Assembly: GCA_002787535.1 (NCBI GenBank)
Contig: PCXB01000057.1
Location: 1-47,024, forward strand
Length of the DNA stretch: 47,024 bases
Direction: 5' to 3'
Source: Deltaproteobacteria bacterium CG11_big_fil_rev_8_21_14_0_20_45_16
GTDB lineage: Bacteria > Bdellovibrionota > UBA2394
The position numbers were made by a program, and so were the translations under genes. Below the pieces are notes generated by a model, which saw only the letters and a program-made list of their open reading frames with translations, searched no databases and had not been told where the DNA came from. Each line of letters opens with the position of its first letter. Within the stretch, counting starts at the first letter, position 1. Shown piece after piece: positions 16,885 to 25,483 of the stretch.

Positions 16885-17664
16885 TCAGATGCCGAAGCGA
16901 TTGTGATTAATGGCATCAACAATCGAAAAGTTTCGTGGCCAACCCTTGGCTATATAATTCGGTTCTTCTAAATCATCGTATCGAAACTGAAGAGTTAGTC
17001 GCATCCCTGGCTTTTCTGTAATCACTCCACTTCGGTGAACAACTAGAGAGTTGAGAACAACAAAATCACCAAAGCTCAAAGAGTGCTCAACTTCTTTGAA
17101 GTCATTTATCCGAGGATCGGTAATTTCAAATTTATTGGCACCGGTTTGAGCAATACCAATTCGGTGACTTCCTTCTTTGATCACAAGGCCTTTGCCTTTA
17201 GTTTCTGGGCCGCTATTTAAGAGCGGAATCCAAACTGTTACACTATTTTCAGAAAAATTTTCATGGTAGCTATCTTGATGCCAGGGAAACCAGCGCCTTT
17301 GAGGATTATTATAGAGATCCAATCTCCAAGTAGGATAACTGGAAACAATTGGCGATTTAAGCCCCAATTCCCTTAGCGCGACGACGATTCGGGGATGAAA
17401 GGAAGCCAACATCATCTCAGGGGTTCGATCAAAAACAGAGTATAGATCTAAAACAGATTTCTTGTCTGTCTCGTAGACATTTCCCATGAAAGCTCCGAAA
17501 GCAGCCTCATCTTCAATGAGAGGGAGATCTCGAAACTTCATCTTCAATAAGCTGACAAGTCGATTCCGAACAGGAAGGAATACTTCCGAATAGCCTCGGA
17601 AAATTTGATAGCCACATACTTCGAATTCTCTCTTCAAGCGTGATTCCCCTTTCAAAGCCTGCAT
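16885..17664 (-). CDS. PhyH-like Fe(II)/2-oxoglutarate dioxygenase
   Basis: The 259-residue protein matches the phytanoyl-CoA dioxygenase family. The metal ligands look complete: H129 and D131 in WHQDSYHENF and H210 in VVHRSGV, with R222 (MRLTLQF) positioned to hold 2-oxoglutarate. Such enzymes hydroxylate or halogenate small molecules. The gene lies 2 bp after the TylF-like methyltransferase gene on the same strand, and a B12-type radical SAM gene is divergent from the pair. Together they suggest a tailoring pathway for a secondary metabolite, lipid or sugar; the substrate is not visible. Confidence 0.82.
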   Translation of the reverse strand: MQALKGESRLKREFEVCGYQIFRGYSEVFLPVRNRLVSLLKMKFRDLPLIEDEAAFGAFMGNVYETDKKSVLDLYSVFDRTPEMMLASFHPRIVVALRELGLKSPIVSSYPTWRLDLYNNPQRRWFPWHQDSYHENFSENSVTVWIPLLNSGPETKGKGLVIKEGSHRIGIAQTGANKFEITDPRINDFKEVEHSLSFGDFVVLNSLVVHRSGVITEKPGMRLTLQFRYDDLEEPNYIAKGWPRNFSIVDAINHNRFGI

Positions 17665-17666
17665 TT

Positions 17667-18467
17667 TTATTCCTTTACGAAATAGGATCTCAAAGGCTCA
17701 AAGCTACATTTTTGCAATCGACCCGCCTTGCCTTTAAAGAATTCCAAGTATGCCTTGGTTTCCCCGGGCCACTGTGGGTTATTCAATTCATCAAAAGCAA
17801 CGATCCCGCCAGGAACCACGCGATCATAAAGTTGCTCCAGTGCAAATAATGTTGGCTCGTAGAGATCTAAATCTAAATAGAGTAGCGAAAGTAAAAAGTG
17901 CGGATTGGTTTTTAAAAATTGCGGCAAAGACTTAAAAATATCGCCCTTCACTAATTCTATTTTTGGAATATGCGGAATAGGTCGGTTTAAATCGAATACT
18001 TCAGCGGCTTCCTGCAGATCTTCGTAAAGATTTTTAGTCACGCCAAAACCACCCTTTTTTAACAAGCTAGAGTGATCCGAAGTCACAGTGTCGTGCTTAG
18101 AAATCCCCGCAAATCCTTCAAAGGTATCAAAACCGACAATGCGTCTTTGATAGTTGAACGGCTCGGCAATGGCGCTAAAAGAAGCGAAGGAGAAAATTCC
18201 AGAACCCATAAACACACCAAACTCGGCAATCGATCCATGGATCGGCAAAACTTTTTGAAATAACTCCCATTTAAATAAATAAATAGCCTGTTGCTGCCGC
18301 GACACAAAGCGAGGAAAGCTCTGCATTTTTTGAGAAAAATTGCCTCCGCTCTGTTCATAATGCTGTTCAATGCGATCCTGGTAGAGAAGGTCATTCTTAC
18401 TTCTCAGCTCATTTTGATCAGTAGATTTGGAGATCTTTTTCTCTCGTACAATTGAACTTTTTTTCAT
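17667..18467 (-). CDS. TylF/MycF-like SAM-dependent methyltransferase
   Basis: The SAM site is visible as SIAEFGVFMGSGIFSFA, followed by GFDTFEGFAGI, and later LLYLDLDLYEPTLFALEQLYDRVVPGGIVAFDELNNPQWPGETKA, which carries the metal-binding acidic residues of the macrocin O-methyltransferase (TylF) family. Members methylate sugar hydroxyls on macrolides or other glycosylated products. The roughly 55 residues before the domain are polar and lysine-rich. It is the first gene of a leftward pair with the PhyH-like gene and diverges from the radical SAM gene across a 163-bp region. Confidence 0.82.
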   Translation of the reverse strand: MKKSSIVREKKISKSTDQNELRSKNDLLYQDRIEQHYEQSGGNFSQKMQSFPRFVSRQQQAIYLFKWELFQKVLPIHGSIAEFGVFMGSGIFSFASFSAIAEPFNYQRRIVGFDTFEGFAGISKHDTVTSDHSSLLKKGGFGVTKNLYEDLQEAAEVFDLNRPIPHIPKIELVKGDIFKSLPQFLKTNPHFLLSLLYLDLDLYEPTLFALEQLYDRVVPGGIVAFDELNNPQWPGETKAYLEFFKGKAGRLQKCSFEPLRSYFVKE

Positions 18468-18630
18468 GGAGGAACCTTTCTATCTATTTCTCCAGATTTT
18501 TAAGCTGAAGCGACAAATAGTCAACAAGCGAGAGACCCTTGTCACCCGTGATGCGCCGCTCAAACGACAACTCCTATGGACCGAATGCTCAAGAATAGGT
18601 CAAACTGTATTTTTGGGAGGCCTCACCGAT

Positions 18631-20418
18631 ATGACAACGGAACAGTTCAAAAAGTCAGTAAATGTCGCTTTTGTAAACATGCCCGCGCGATGGATCGACA
18701 AAGAAGAATATATTACTAAAGAAAGTAAGCTTTTGGATATCCCATTTGGTCTGCCTCTCGGGATCCTCTATCTTTCGTCATACGTCAAAAAATACACCAA
18801 TGGCAGCTTGGGAAAAGTCGCCTGCATTGATTACCAAACTCATATGCGCGAATCCTATAAATATGAAAATGCCGATGACTATATTACGAAAGTCGCTGAT
18901 GGTTGCTTGGATTTTGTACCCGATATCATCGCCTTTTCCGTGATGTTTTCGACGGGCCACTATTTTGCGCTCCGAGCCGCAAAACATCTCAAAAGCAAAT
19001 GGCCCAATGCCGTCACGATTTTTGGAGGTATGCACTCATCCAATGCCGCGGACCGACTTCTCAGCGACTCAAGCGTTGATTATGTTTGTAAAGGCGAAGG
19101 TGAAGAAGCCTTTACGAGTTTCATTGACAGCTTCCACTCTCATGAAGCCCGGGGAAGCATTAAGGGAATCTATAGCAAGGAGACGATCTCGAAACCGGGA
19201 ATTAAGCCGATTACGGATTATATCGCCGAACTCGACAAAATCCCACTTCCCGACTGGGACTTGCTGGATATGGAATCTTATATTCGCCAGGCAACACGAA
19301 TGCGCAGATTTGAATATGACGAAGACGTTTTGTATGAAAAGCGTGCGGCAATTTTGATGACCTCACGCGGATGCCCCTTCCGCTGTACATTTTGCGCCTC
19401 TCACACCGTACACGGCAGAACCATGCGCTATCGCTCGGTCGACAATGTCATGCAAGAAATGCGGGAGATTCATAAACGATTCAAAGTCAATGTTTACGCT
19501 TTTGAGGATGATATGTTTGTTTGCAGCCGAACTCAGGCTGAAGATCTTCTAAATGAGTTTATTAAGTTCAAAGAGGAAGTGGAAGGCTTTGAAATCATCT
19601 TCCCTAATGCTCTCAATGTTAACGCAAGCACGCACGAAATTCTTCACCTGATGAAGCAGGCGGGAATGAAGATGGTAAATATTGCCATCGAGTCCGGTTC
19701 AGAACATGTCCAAAAGCATATTGTTAAAAAACGCGTGAACTTAGACAAAGCCAAAAAAATGATCGCGTATTTGAGAGAAATTGGAATTATTACTCGGACG
19801 GGCTTTATCATTGGATTCCCCGGTGAAACAAAAGAAATGATAGAGGAAACCATCAAATATATCGAAGCTATCGATGCCGATTGGTCCAACATCAATATTG
19901 CAACACCCTTGGTCGGTTCAGAAATGTATGAACAATTTGAGATGATGGACGTTCTGCCAAGTGACGAAGTCATGTGGGATAAGGAGTTTGATAAAAGTCG
20001 AAAAGATCGTGAGATCTCGACAATGATTGCGCGACAATTTGACACCAAGGAAGTCGGCGCCGAAGAGCTTTGCGAAATTCACTACACCGCCAACCTGCGT
20101 GTGAATTTTCTCGGCAACGTAAACTTACGAGAAGGCAAATTCGTTCATGCGGAGAGACTCTTTGAGAGCATCACCCGCGAATACCCCTTCCACCTCTTTG
20201 GTTGGTGGGGCCGAATGGTTGCTTTTGAGGGCATGGGCAATAAAATCAAGGCAGACGAAATTAGGCAGCATATCAATTATCTTATCGAAAACGATCCCAA
20301 GGCTCGAAATATGTATTCCAAGTATGGACATATGCTCCCCGGCTTTGACGTTCACCATCAGGCCATGCAATCGGAAGGAAAATTTTTGCCGGGTGGCTGG
20401 GGAATGGTACGACACTAA
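18631..20418 (+). CDS. B12-binding-type radical SAM protein
   Basis: The N-terminal part (residues 1-150) looks like a cobalamin-binding Rossmann domain (IAFSVMFSTGHYFALRAAKHLK, TIFGGMHSSNAADRLL, VDYVCKGEGEEAF). The radical SAM core has CxxxCxxC at C248, C252 and C255 (SRGCPFRCTFCASHTVHGR) and IGFPGETKEM further on. A C-terminal helical, TPR-like extension (EGKFVHAERLFESITREYPFHLFGWWGR) completes about 595 residues. This class includes methyltransferases and other C-C bond-forming enzymes. The frame is open from 18427, but GGAGG lies 10 nt before ATG 18631 and the Rossmann domain starts there. Its neighbours suggest it modifies the same product as the PhyH and TylF-like enzymes. Confidence 0.88.
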   Translation: MTTEQFKKSVNVAFVNMPARWIDKEEYITKESKLLDIPFGLPLGILYLSSYVKKYTNGSLGKVACIDYQTHMRESYKYENADDYITKVADGCLDFVPDIIAFSVMFSTGHYFALRAAKHLKSKWPNAVTIFGGMHSSNAADRLLSDSSVDYVCKGEGEEAFTSFIDSFHSHEARGSIKGIYSKETISKPGIKPITDYIAELDKIPLPDWDLLDMESYIRQATRMRRFEYDEDVLYEKRAAILMTSRGCPFRCTFCASHTVHGRTMRYRSVDNVMQEMREIHKRFKVNVYAFEDDMFVCSRTQAEDLLNEFIKFKEEVEGFEIIFPNALNVNASTHEILHLMKQAGMKMVNIAIESGSEHVQKHIVKKRVNLDKAKKMIAYLREIGIITRTGFIIGFPGETKEMIEETIKYIEAIDADWSNINIATPLVGSEMYEQFEMMDVLPSDEVMWDKEFDKSRKDREISTMIARQFDTKEVGAEELCEIHYTANLRVNFLGNVNLREGKFVHAERLFESITREYPFHLFGWWGRMVAFEGMGNKIKADEIRQHINYLIENDPKARNMYSKYGHMLPGFDVHHQAMQSEGKFLPGGWGMVRH

Positions 20419-20442
20419 GTAGATAATTAGTTTATTCAAAAA

Positions 20443-20471
20443 TTAAGGGCCCTCAATTTGAGGGCCCTTAA
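20443..20471 (-). terminator. Strong hairpin terminator for the SWIB gene
   Basis: Arms 20443-20454 and 20460-20471 pair perfectly over 12 bp around a 5-nt AATTT loop. Read on the minus strand the hairpin is followed by TTTTTG, as in an intrinsic terminator, and it lies 27 bp after the SWIB stop. On the plus strand the T run is absent, so it may stop the radical SAM transcript only weakly. Confidence 0.8.
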
Positions 20472-20497
20472 CAATCTCATTTCAGTATTCTAAGAAA

Positions 20498-20881
20498 TTA
20501 AGAAAGGTGTTTTGCAACATGTTTTGTCATTTCAAACATGTTCACACGAGATTTTCCGCCAAATACTTCCTTTAGTTTAGCATCAGCATTGATAAATCGT
20601 CGTTCCATAGCATCTTGCAATTTGTTTTTCTTGATGTATGTCCAAAGTTTCTTAGTAACTTCCGTTCGAGGAATTGGCTTAGCACCAACAATTGCAGCCA
20701 AAACCGAGGATGGAGTCAAAGGTCTCATGAAAGCTGCATTAGCTTTTCGAGCCGTCTTTTTCTTCGCAGTTTTTTTCTTTGCGGTTTTCTTTTTCGCAGT
20801 TTTCTTTTTCGCAGTTTTTTTCTTAGTAGTTTTTTTAGCTTTAGCTTTCGCTTTTTTCTTAGTTTTCTTCTTAGCAGCCAT
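20498..20881 (-). CDS. SWIB/MDM2-domain protein with histone H1-like lysine tail
   Basis: Residues 1-50 are almost only Lys, Ala and Thr, with repeated AKKKT units, resembling bacterial histone H1-like tails that bind DNA by charge. Residues about 53-126 match a SWIB domain (PLTPSSVLAAIVGAKPIPRTEVTKKLWTYIKKNKLQD, then RFINADAKLKEVFGG and FEMTKHVAKHL). SWIB domains in eukaryotes belong to chromatin-remodelling complexes; in bacteria they occur alone or on topoisomerase I in chlamydiae. AAGGAG lies 7 nt before the ATG. The product is probably a nucleoid-associated protein, though its partners are unknown. A terminator follows directly. Confidence 0.9.
   Translation of the reverse strand: MAAKKKTKKKAKAKAKKTTKKKTAKKKTAKKKTAKKKTAKKKTARKANAAFMRPLTPSSVLAAIVGAKPIPRTEVTKKLWTYIKKNKLQDAMERRFINADAKLKEVFGGKSRVNMFEMTKHVAKHLS
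20741..20830 (-). repeat. In-frame tandem repeat coding for AKKKT units
   Basis: Units of 15 bp, each coding for KKKTA, repeat about five times in the lysine-rich tail of the SWIB protein. Copies differ at a few positions. The repeat number could change by slippage without breaking the frame. Confidence 0.8.
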
Positions 20882-20991
20882 AGTCCCGCTCCTTCTTTAA
20901 GGGTTATTCTTTGCACGCTTACAAGAGTATTTCTCCTGTAAGAAGAAAGTCTGACCCATTTTCGATAGACGTTCAAATTGTTTTTTCAAGA

Positions 20992-21645
20992 TCATTCGAT
21001 TTCTAGAGAGGGATTGATCTCCCAGCGTAAGAATTTCCCAGTCTGCGGATGGCTAATTCCTATGACAATCGACTGAAGTTGAATCGATTCATCTCGGCTT
21101 TGACCATCTTCGTGGCGCGCGCCATAGCGACCATCACCGACAATGGGGTGCCCGATTTTGGCCAGCTGAGCGCGTATTTGATGGCTTCTACCTGTACCTA
21201 ATCTAATTTGTAGGATGGAAGAATGATCAGATTCTGAGAGGACTTCATAGGTTAGTTCCGCCCTCTTTGCCCCCTCGGTTTCCCTCGGAAAAACCGTTAC
21301 ATAATTTTTTCGCAAATTCTTTTTCAGATAGTGGACAAGGTGTGCGTTTTTCTCCTTCAAACGCCCCTTCACCCTTGCCCAGTAGAGTTTTTCAACTTTC
21401 CGAAGCTTAAACTGCTGACTCAAGCTCTCCGCAGATTTGGGATTAAGGGCAAAAATCATAAGTCCGAGCACCTCTCGATCCAATCGATGCACAGGATAGA
21501 CTTTCATCTTTAGAACCCTGGCCAAAAATTCATCTAGCCCCTCTTTCGATCCCTGATCCCCTCTCTGAGAAAGAAAAGAGGCCAGCTTTTGGATGACGAG
21601 GATATCAGTATCCTGATGTATAATTTTAAAGATTGCTTCATTCAT
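20992..21645 (-). CDS. RluA-family pseudouridine synthase
   Basis: Catalytic motif HRLDRE at residues 53-58, with the active-site aspartate D56, matches the HRLD motif of RluA/RsuA-like enzymes. GTGRSHQIRAQLAKIGHPIVGDGRYG is the family's second signature. It converts uridine to pseudouridine in rRNA or tRNA; which position cannot be said. No S4 domain is present, and at 217 residues it is short. The frame is open to 21699, but MNEAIFKIIH at 21645 begins the domain. Its ATG overlaps the ATG of the divergent gene in a shared CATG. Confidence 0.85.
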   Translation of the reverse strand: MNEAIFKIIHQDTDILVIQKLASFLSQRGDQGSKEGLDEFLARVLKMKVYPVHRLDREVLGLMIFALNPKSAESLSQQFKLRKVEKLYWARVKGRLKEKNAHLVHYLKKNLRKNYVTVFPRETEGAKRAELTYEVLSESDHSSILQIRLGTGRSHQIRAQLAKIGHPIVGDGRYGARHEDGQSRDESIQLQSIVIGISHPQTGKFLRWEINPSLEIE

Positions 21646-22381
21646 GCGTATTCTACTCTTAAATTGTATTTGCCTTTTTCTTTTGCAGACTACTCGCACG
21701 AGTCAATTGTTTGCGCAAGGGGAGCTATCCAATCTACAAGTAATTATCAAATTTGAGGGCGAATTCAATCCCATTGTATTGCCCAATAGGATTGACTCTG
21801 CCTCTTGTGGCAATACCACGACTCAAAATATTGTCGAACTCGGCTCGGCCAAAGAATTGAAGGATGCGGTTGCTTGGTTGGAAGGAAAAAATCTGAACGC
21901 CCTGCAACCCGATGACAAAACCGATGCCACTTTGGTGATCTCTCACTGCCAGTTAAAGCCGCGCGTTTTGATTGTATCTCCTAGCCAAAATATTAGACTT
22001 CGAACGGAAGACCCCTTAAGTTTTGATATCCATCTAGAGGCAAATCTTAATCGACTTCGTAATTGGATAATCCCCCCCAATTTGGCCGAAGTTTTGTTTT
22101 CATTAGATAAGGCGGAAATCGTTAGCCTCAGAGATGAGCTCCATCCATGGATTCAGTCTTTTGTCGTTGTGAAGCAGCATTCTTTCGTTGCTAAAAGCGA
22201 TGAGCGAGGAATTGCCAAAATATCTAAAGTTCCTCAAGGCCAATACCAATTAATGTTATGGCACCCAGGCTTAGGACGAAATCCAGAAAGCAAATCTATC
22301 GATCTAACAAAGAGCAGTGAAGTTGTAGAAATTAACTGGCACCTCGCACAAGCTGGATCAACAGTAACGACGAGGCCCTAA
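21644..22381 (+). CDS. Secreted protein with a carboxypeptidase-regulatory-like C-terminus
   Basis: Starts with a signal peptide, MRILLLNCICLFLLQ, cut near LFAQ-G. The middle has SCGNTTTQNIVELGS; the C-terminal stretch HPWIQSFVVVKQHSFVAKSDERGIAKISKVPQGQYQLMLWHPGLG follows the pattern of cupredoxin-like/methylamine-utilisation proteins and carboxypeptidase regulatory-like folds, which are beta sandwiches in the periplasm. The copper ligands of true plastocyanins are not evident. TATAAT at 21619-21624 is a possible -10 box. The gene diverges from the pseudouridine synthase, sharing a CATG, and its end overlaps the convergent 22358 gene by 24 bp. Confidence 0.7.
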   Translation: MRILLLNCICLFLLQTTRTSQLFAQGELSNLQVIIKFEGEFNPIVLPNRIDSASCGNTTTQNIVELGSAKELKDAVAWLEGKNLNALQPDDKTDATLVISHCQLKPRVLIVSPSQNIRLRTEDPLSFDIHLEANLNRLRNWIIPPNLAEVLFSLDKAEIVSLRDELHPWIQSFVVVKQHSFVAKSDERGIAKISKVPQGQYQLMLWHPGLGRNPESKSIDLTKSSEVVEINWHLAQAGSTVTTRP

Positions 22382-22633
22382 CTCTTCTAAACCCGCATCT
22401 TCTAAACCCGCATCTTCTAAACTCGAAACAGGCGCCAGGGATTTTTCATTTTTATACTTATGTTTTGCGCAAAGCTGCACTCGACCCGAACAAAGCATTT
22501 TCTTACAATTAAATGTTAAGCCTTCCAAGTCATCGACAGCCGTAGAGGCCTCGTAGATCTCTCCACACTTACTGCATACACCGGCGTAGAGATTCTTTTT
22601 CTTATTCGTTCCATCTGAAGAAGATCGTCTCAT
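22358..22633 (-). CDS. Small zinc-ribbon-like protein of unknown function
   Basis: Residues about 20-60 contain CSKCGEIYE and then CKKMLCSGRVQLCAKHKY, so CxxC and further cysteines could bind zinc. The C-terminus has three near copies of DAGLE coded by a 15-bp tandem repeat (22383-22427). The frame reaches 22672, but AGGAG lies 5 nt before ATG 22633, giving MRRSSSDGTNKKKNLY. It overlaps the convergent secreted-protein gene by 24 bp. No family is recognised. Confidence 0.6.
   Translation of the reverse strand: MRRSSSDGTNKKKNLYAGVCSKCGEIYEASTAVDDLEGLTFNCKKMLCSGRVQLCAKHKYKNEKSLAPVSSLEDAGLEDAGLEELGPRRYC
22383..22427. repeat. 15-bp tandem repeat, about three copies
   Basis: The unit TCTTCTAAACCCGCA appears twice exactly (22383-22397, 22398-22412) and a third time with changes. 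It encodes the DAGLE repeats at the end of the zinc-ribbon-like protein and starts just after the stop of the convergent gene. Confidence 0.85.
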
Positions 22634-22773
22634 AGAGGCTCCTGATACTAGGGAATTCCAGTATTCCGTCAAACTTCCTTTTAGTATAAATCAAGCACGC
22701 CCAATGCGGCAGTCCGCCCCGCAGCAAGTGGGTGCGCTATTTCTGATTCTGTAATAGGCTCATAATTCGTAGT

Positions 22774-23088
22774 ATGCCCAAACTAAAGTTAGAGCCCAAT
22801 GGTCCCCTGATAGAAGCTCCTCGAAAGTCAAACCTGCTTCGAGTGCTGCTTGATCGTGATATCCCCGTGGGAAATGCCTGCGGTGGAAAAGGACTTTGCG
22901 CTAGTTGCAAACTGACCGTTTTGGAGGGCATCAAAAATCTCTCGGCTCCCAACGATACAGAGGCGGCCTTAGCGGAGAGAAATTCACTCCAGAAAAATGA
23001 ACGCATTTCGTGTCAGACAAAGCTCTTGGGAGACGTTACAATTACGACAAGCTATTGGACGGAGGATTTATTTGATGATAAAGACTGA
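22774..23088 (+). CDS. 2Fe-2S ferredoxin
   Basis: Plant-type [2Fe-2S] ferredoxin of 104 residues. The cluster ligands are C36, C42 and C45 in ACGGKGLCASC and C80 in RISCQTKLLGD. It would shuttle single electrons to an unidentified partner. The downstream acyl-CoA thioesterase gene begins inside its last codons (14-bp overlap), so the two are translationally linked. A rightward run of genes on the same strand starts here and goes on to nagZ at 27.8 kb. Confidence 0.9.
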   Translation: MPKLKLEPNGPLIEAPRKSNLLRVLLDRDIPVGNACGGKGLCASCKLTVLEGIKNLSAPNDTEAALAERNSLQKNERISCQTKLLGDVTITTSYWTEDLFDDKD

Positions 23089-23566
23089 AAAATCATCGCG
23101 AGAATCTGTTACAGAAAATGTTAATTTGGTCCTTCCTTCTCATGCTAATGCTTTGGGCACGGCATTTGGAGGAACTATAATAAGCTGGATCGACATAACC
23201 GCAGCGATTTGTGCCCAACGACATAGTTCCAGTATTTGCGTCACGGCTAGCATTGACGCCTTGAACTTTCTTTCTCCAGCTCTAGTGGGTGATACGGTCA
23301 GCCTGAAAGCCAAAGTTATTTATACCGGACGGACATCCATGATGATTCATGTCGATGTGACAGCGCAAAACCTGAAGGATAGAACGCCCCGCAAATGCGC
23401 CGATGCTTACCTTACCTTTGTCGCCATTGACGAGCAGCGGCGCCCCAAAGCGGTCCCTACGCTCAAACTTGAATCCGATGCGGAGCGAATAGAATATGAA
23501 CTGGCCGCCAAGCGTCGAGAATCCTTATTGGCTCAAAAAGCCCAACCTCAAAGCTATAACCCGTGA
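23075..23566 (+). CDS. Acyl-CoA thioesterase, YciA-like hotdog fold
   Basis: The protein shows the hotdog-thioesterase pattern: LPSHANALGTAFGGTIISWIDITAAICAQRHS, with the catalytic-site Asp in SWID, followed by VTASIDALNFLSPALVGDTVSLKAKV and ADAYLTFVAID. This matches YciA/cytosolic acyl-CoA hydrolases, which release free fatty acids from CoA. Frames begin upstream at 22997, but GGAGG lies 9 nt before ATG 23075. The link to the ferredoxin gene by overlapping ends suggests co-translation, though the two activities have no obvious shared pathway. Confidence 0.88.
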   Translation: MIKTEKSSRESVTENVNLVLPSHANALGTAFGGTIISWIDITAAICAQRHSSSICVTASIDALNFLSPALVGDTVSLKAKVIYTGRTSMMIHVDVTAQNLKDRTPRKCADAYLTFVAIDEQRRPKAVPTLKLESDAERIEYELAAKRRESLLAQKAQPQSYNP

Positions 23567-23600
23567 TACCATAAGTATGGGGATTTTTTAGGTTTCGCTT

Positions 23601-25430
23601 ATGATTTTGTCTTGTCCGAGTTGCTCGGCTAAATATCAATTGGCTGATTCAAAGATCAAGGCCTCCGGGACAAAGGTTCGTTGTCCTCGATGCAGTCATA
23701 CATTTTTGGTTTATCAAAAAGGCCAGGAACCCGAGGAAATCGCGGATCATACCGAACTCTTTATTCGGCGAGATGATCTTCTCGATAAAATGAAACAAAA
23801 AGAAGAGGTCGCTTCAAAGCTTGCGGCTCCAACTCCCGCCAAAAGCACGGTCAAGATCACAGCCGAAGTCGAGTCCGTTGAAGACAGTGAGTTTGACTCG
23901 GTCTTTGACCAAAAGACGATGGTATCCAAGCCTGTCCCAGAAGCCCAAGCGGACGGGCCGAGCGCTAAGCCAAAGAAATCGCCTCCGCCTCCCACCATCG
24001 AGAGCCCGCCCGAAAATCTCGATGAAGACACGATGGATTCCCCACCCATCAAGATTAAAGTTAAGTCAAAAGTAATCGGCGATCCGGCCCGAATTCTTGA
24101 ACCTAAAGAACTGATTAGCCCTGATGAATCGAGCTCAGTAGAAGAAGAAATCAAACCCTTTGGCGACGCTACCTTGTTCGAGATCCAAAAAGCTTCAAGG
24201 ACCAGGTCATCAATCCTCAAAAAATTTCTTCCAATCGCTGCAGGGCTTTTGATTTTTGGTGGCGTAGCTTACTGGTATTTTACTGGGCCAAGTCTCAGTG
24301 AACTTGATCTTACGCAGCCTGAAAAACCTGTGGAAGAAGTCGCCAAAAAACCAATGGAAAAGCCGACTGAGGTTCAGCGGCCAAGCGGTTGGTACAATGA
24401 TGACCCTCAGATTTACCAAGAAACTCTTTCTCAAATCGCTGCACTTCCAAAGGCCGAACAAGAAAAACCAGAAAATAGAGCCTTAATAGCGGAAGCCTTA
24501 ATTTTAAATGGCTTGTTAAGTGGCGCGACCGACCAGGTTAATCGTGGGCTTAGTTTTACGCCAAGTCTTGTCATTAACTTTCCTCATCAGGCTTTTAGTT
24601 ATTATGGCTCTGCGGCTTATGCGATGTGGTTTGCCGATAAGACGACCATGAATGATATGGTCGAAAATTGGCCAATATCTGGCCGTGAAGATCCCGAATA
24701 TAGTCTGCTTCAGATTGTTTATTTGAGTAAGACCGGCAAGCTCGAGGATGCTTTTGAAAAAGCCTCGCAACTTATGAAGGTGCAGCCAGGTTTTCAGCGG
24801 GCAAATAATTATGTTTATCTGATGAGCCTTCAAAGTCCGCCCTTGGCTGACAAGTATTTGGATGAATCTACAAAAAAGAAACTAGAGAGATTCTACGACC
24901 GACATCGTGACATGCTCGCCAAATCCCTTCCTGAACTTCCTAAACTTCATCAAGAAATCGATCGCTTGCTAGGCAAAAGCTCTGCCAAGAAAGCTCCGGC
25001 CGCAGAACCTGCTCCCGTCAAGAAAATCGTTGAAGTACCACAAAATAATAAAAGTGAGGAAGTCGTCAAAACGGAAACTCCAGCGCCACGAAGCAAGCCT
25101 AAGAAGGCAAGCACTCGACTTCCAAAAGCCTCTCAAGAACTAATGGCGCAGAACAAAATTTCGGCCACTCAGAAAAAGCAAGCCAAGACTGCCTATGATC
25201 AGGGTAATGCTCAATTTAGCAAGGGAGAAACCGACGCCGCCCTCGAATCCTACCGCCAGGCTCTTAAGCTTGATCCTGATTTTGCAGATGTTTATAAACG
25301 AATGGGCATGATTTATATGGCAAGGAAGGAATCGGAACGCGCCCTTCGATCATTCAAAATTTATTTACAGTTAAAACCCGAAACCGATGACAAACAAATG
25401 GTTGAGGGATGGATCTCTTCACTTCAATAA
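23601..25430 (+). CDS. Zinc-ribbon, membrane-anchored TPR protein
   Basis: The N-terminus, CPSCSAKYQLADSKIKASGTKVRCPRCSHTF, is an MJ0042-type zinc ribbon (two CxxC pairs) of the kind found at the front of many myxobacterial and bdellovibrio-type signalling and motility proteins such as AgmX. A long acidic, Pro-rich linker follows, then one membrane helix (FLPIAAGLLIFGGVAYWYFTG, near residue 217), a helical region and a C-terminal TPR pair (QGNAQFSKGETDAALESYRQALKLDPDFADVYKRMG). It is probably an inner-membrane scaffold with its zinc ribbon in the cytoplasm; the function is unknown. Confidence 0.75.
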   Translation: MILSCPSCSAKYQLADSKIKASGTKVRCPRCSHTFLVYQKGQEPEEIADHTELFIRRDDLLDKMKQKEEVASKLAAPTPAKSTVKITAEVESVEDSEFDSVFDQKTMVSKPVPEAQADGPSAKPKKSPPPPTIESPPENLDEDTMDSPPIKIKVKSKVIGDPARILEPKELISPDESSSVEEEIKPFGDATLFEIQKASRTRSSILKKFLPIAAGLLIFGGVAYWYFTGPSLSELDLTQPEKPVEEVAKKPMEKPTEVQRPSGWYNDDPQIYQETLSQIAALPKAEQEKPENRALIAEALILNGLLSGATDQVNRGLSFTPSLVINFPHQAFSYYGSAAYAMWFADKTTMNDMVENWPISGREDPEYSLLQIVYLSKTGKLEDAFEKASQLMKVQPGFQRANNYVYLMSLQSPPLADKYLDESTKKKLERFYDRHRDMLAKSLPELPKLHQEIDRLLGKSSAKKAPAAEPAPVKKIVEVPQNNKSEEVVKTETPAPRSKPKKASTRLPKASQELMAQNKISATQKKQAKTAYDQGNAQFSKGETDAALESYRQALKLDPDFADVYKRMGMIYMARKESERALRSFKIYLQLKPETDDKQMVEGWISSLQ

Positions 25431-25483
25431 GCATTGAGAAAAGTTCTTTTAGACACCTATGGGCTCCGATAGGCTAGAGCTTT

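Noticed and set aside
20538-20941. Two long plus-strand frames rich in Phe and Val
   Set aside because: They are the antisense of the lysine-rich tail of the SWIB gene; AAA/AAG codons read backwards give TTT/CTT. No ribosome binding site or conserved pattern supports them.
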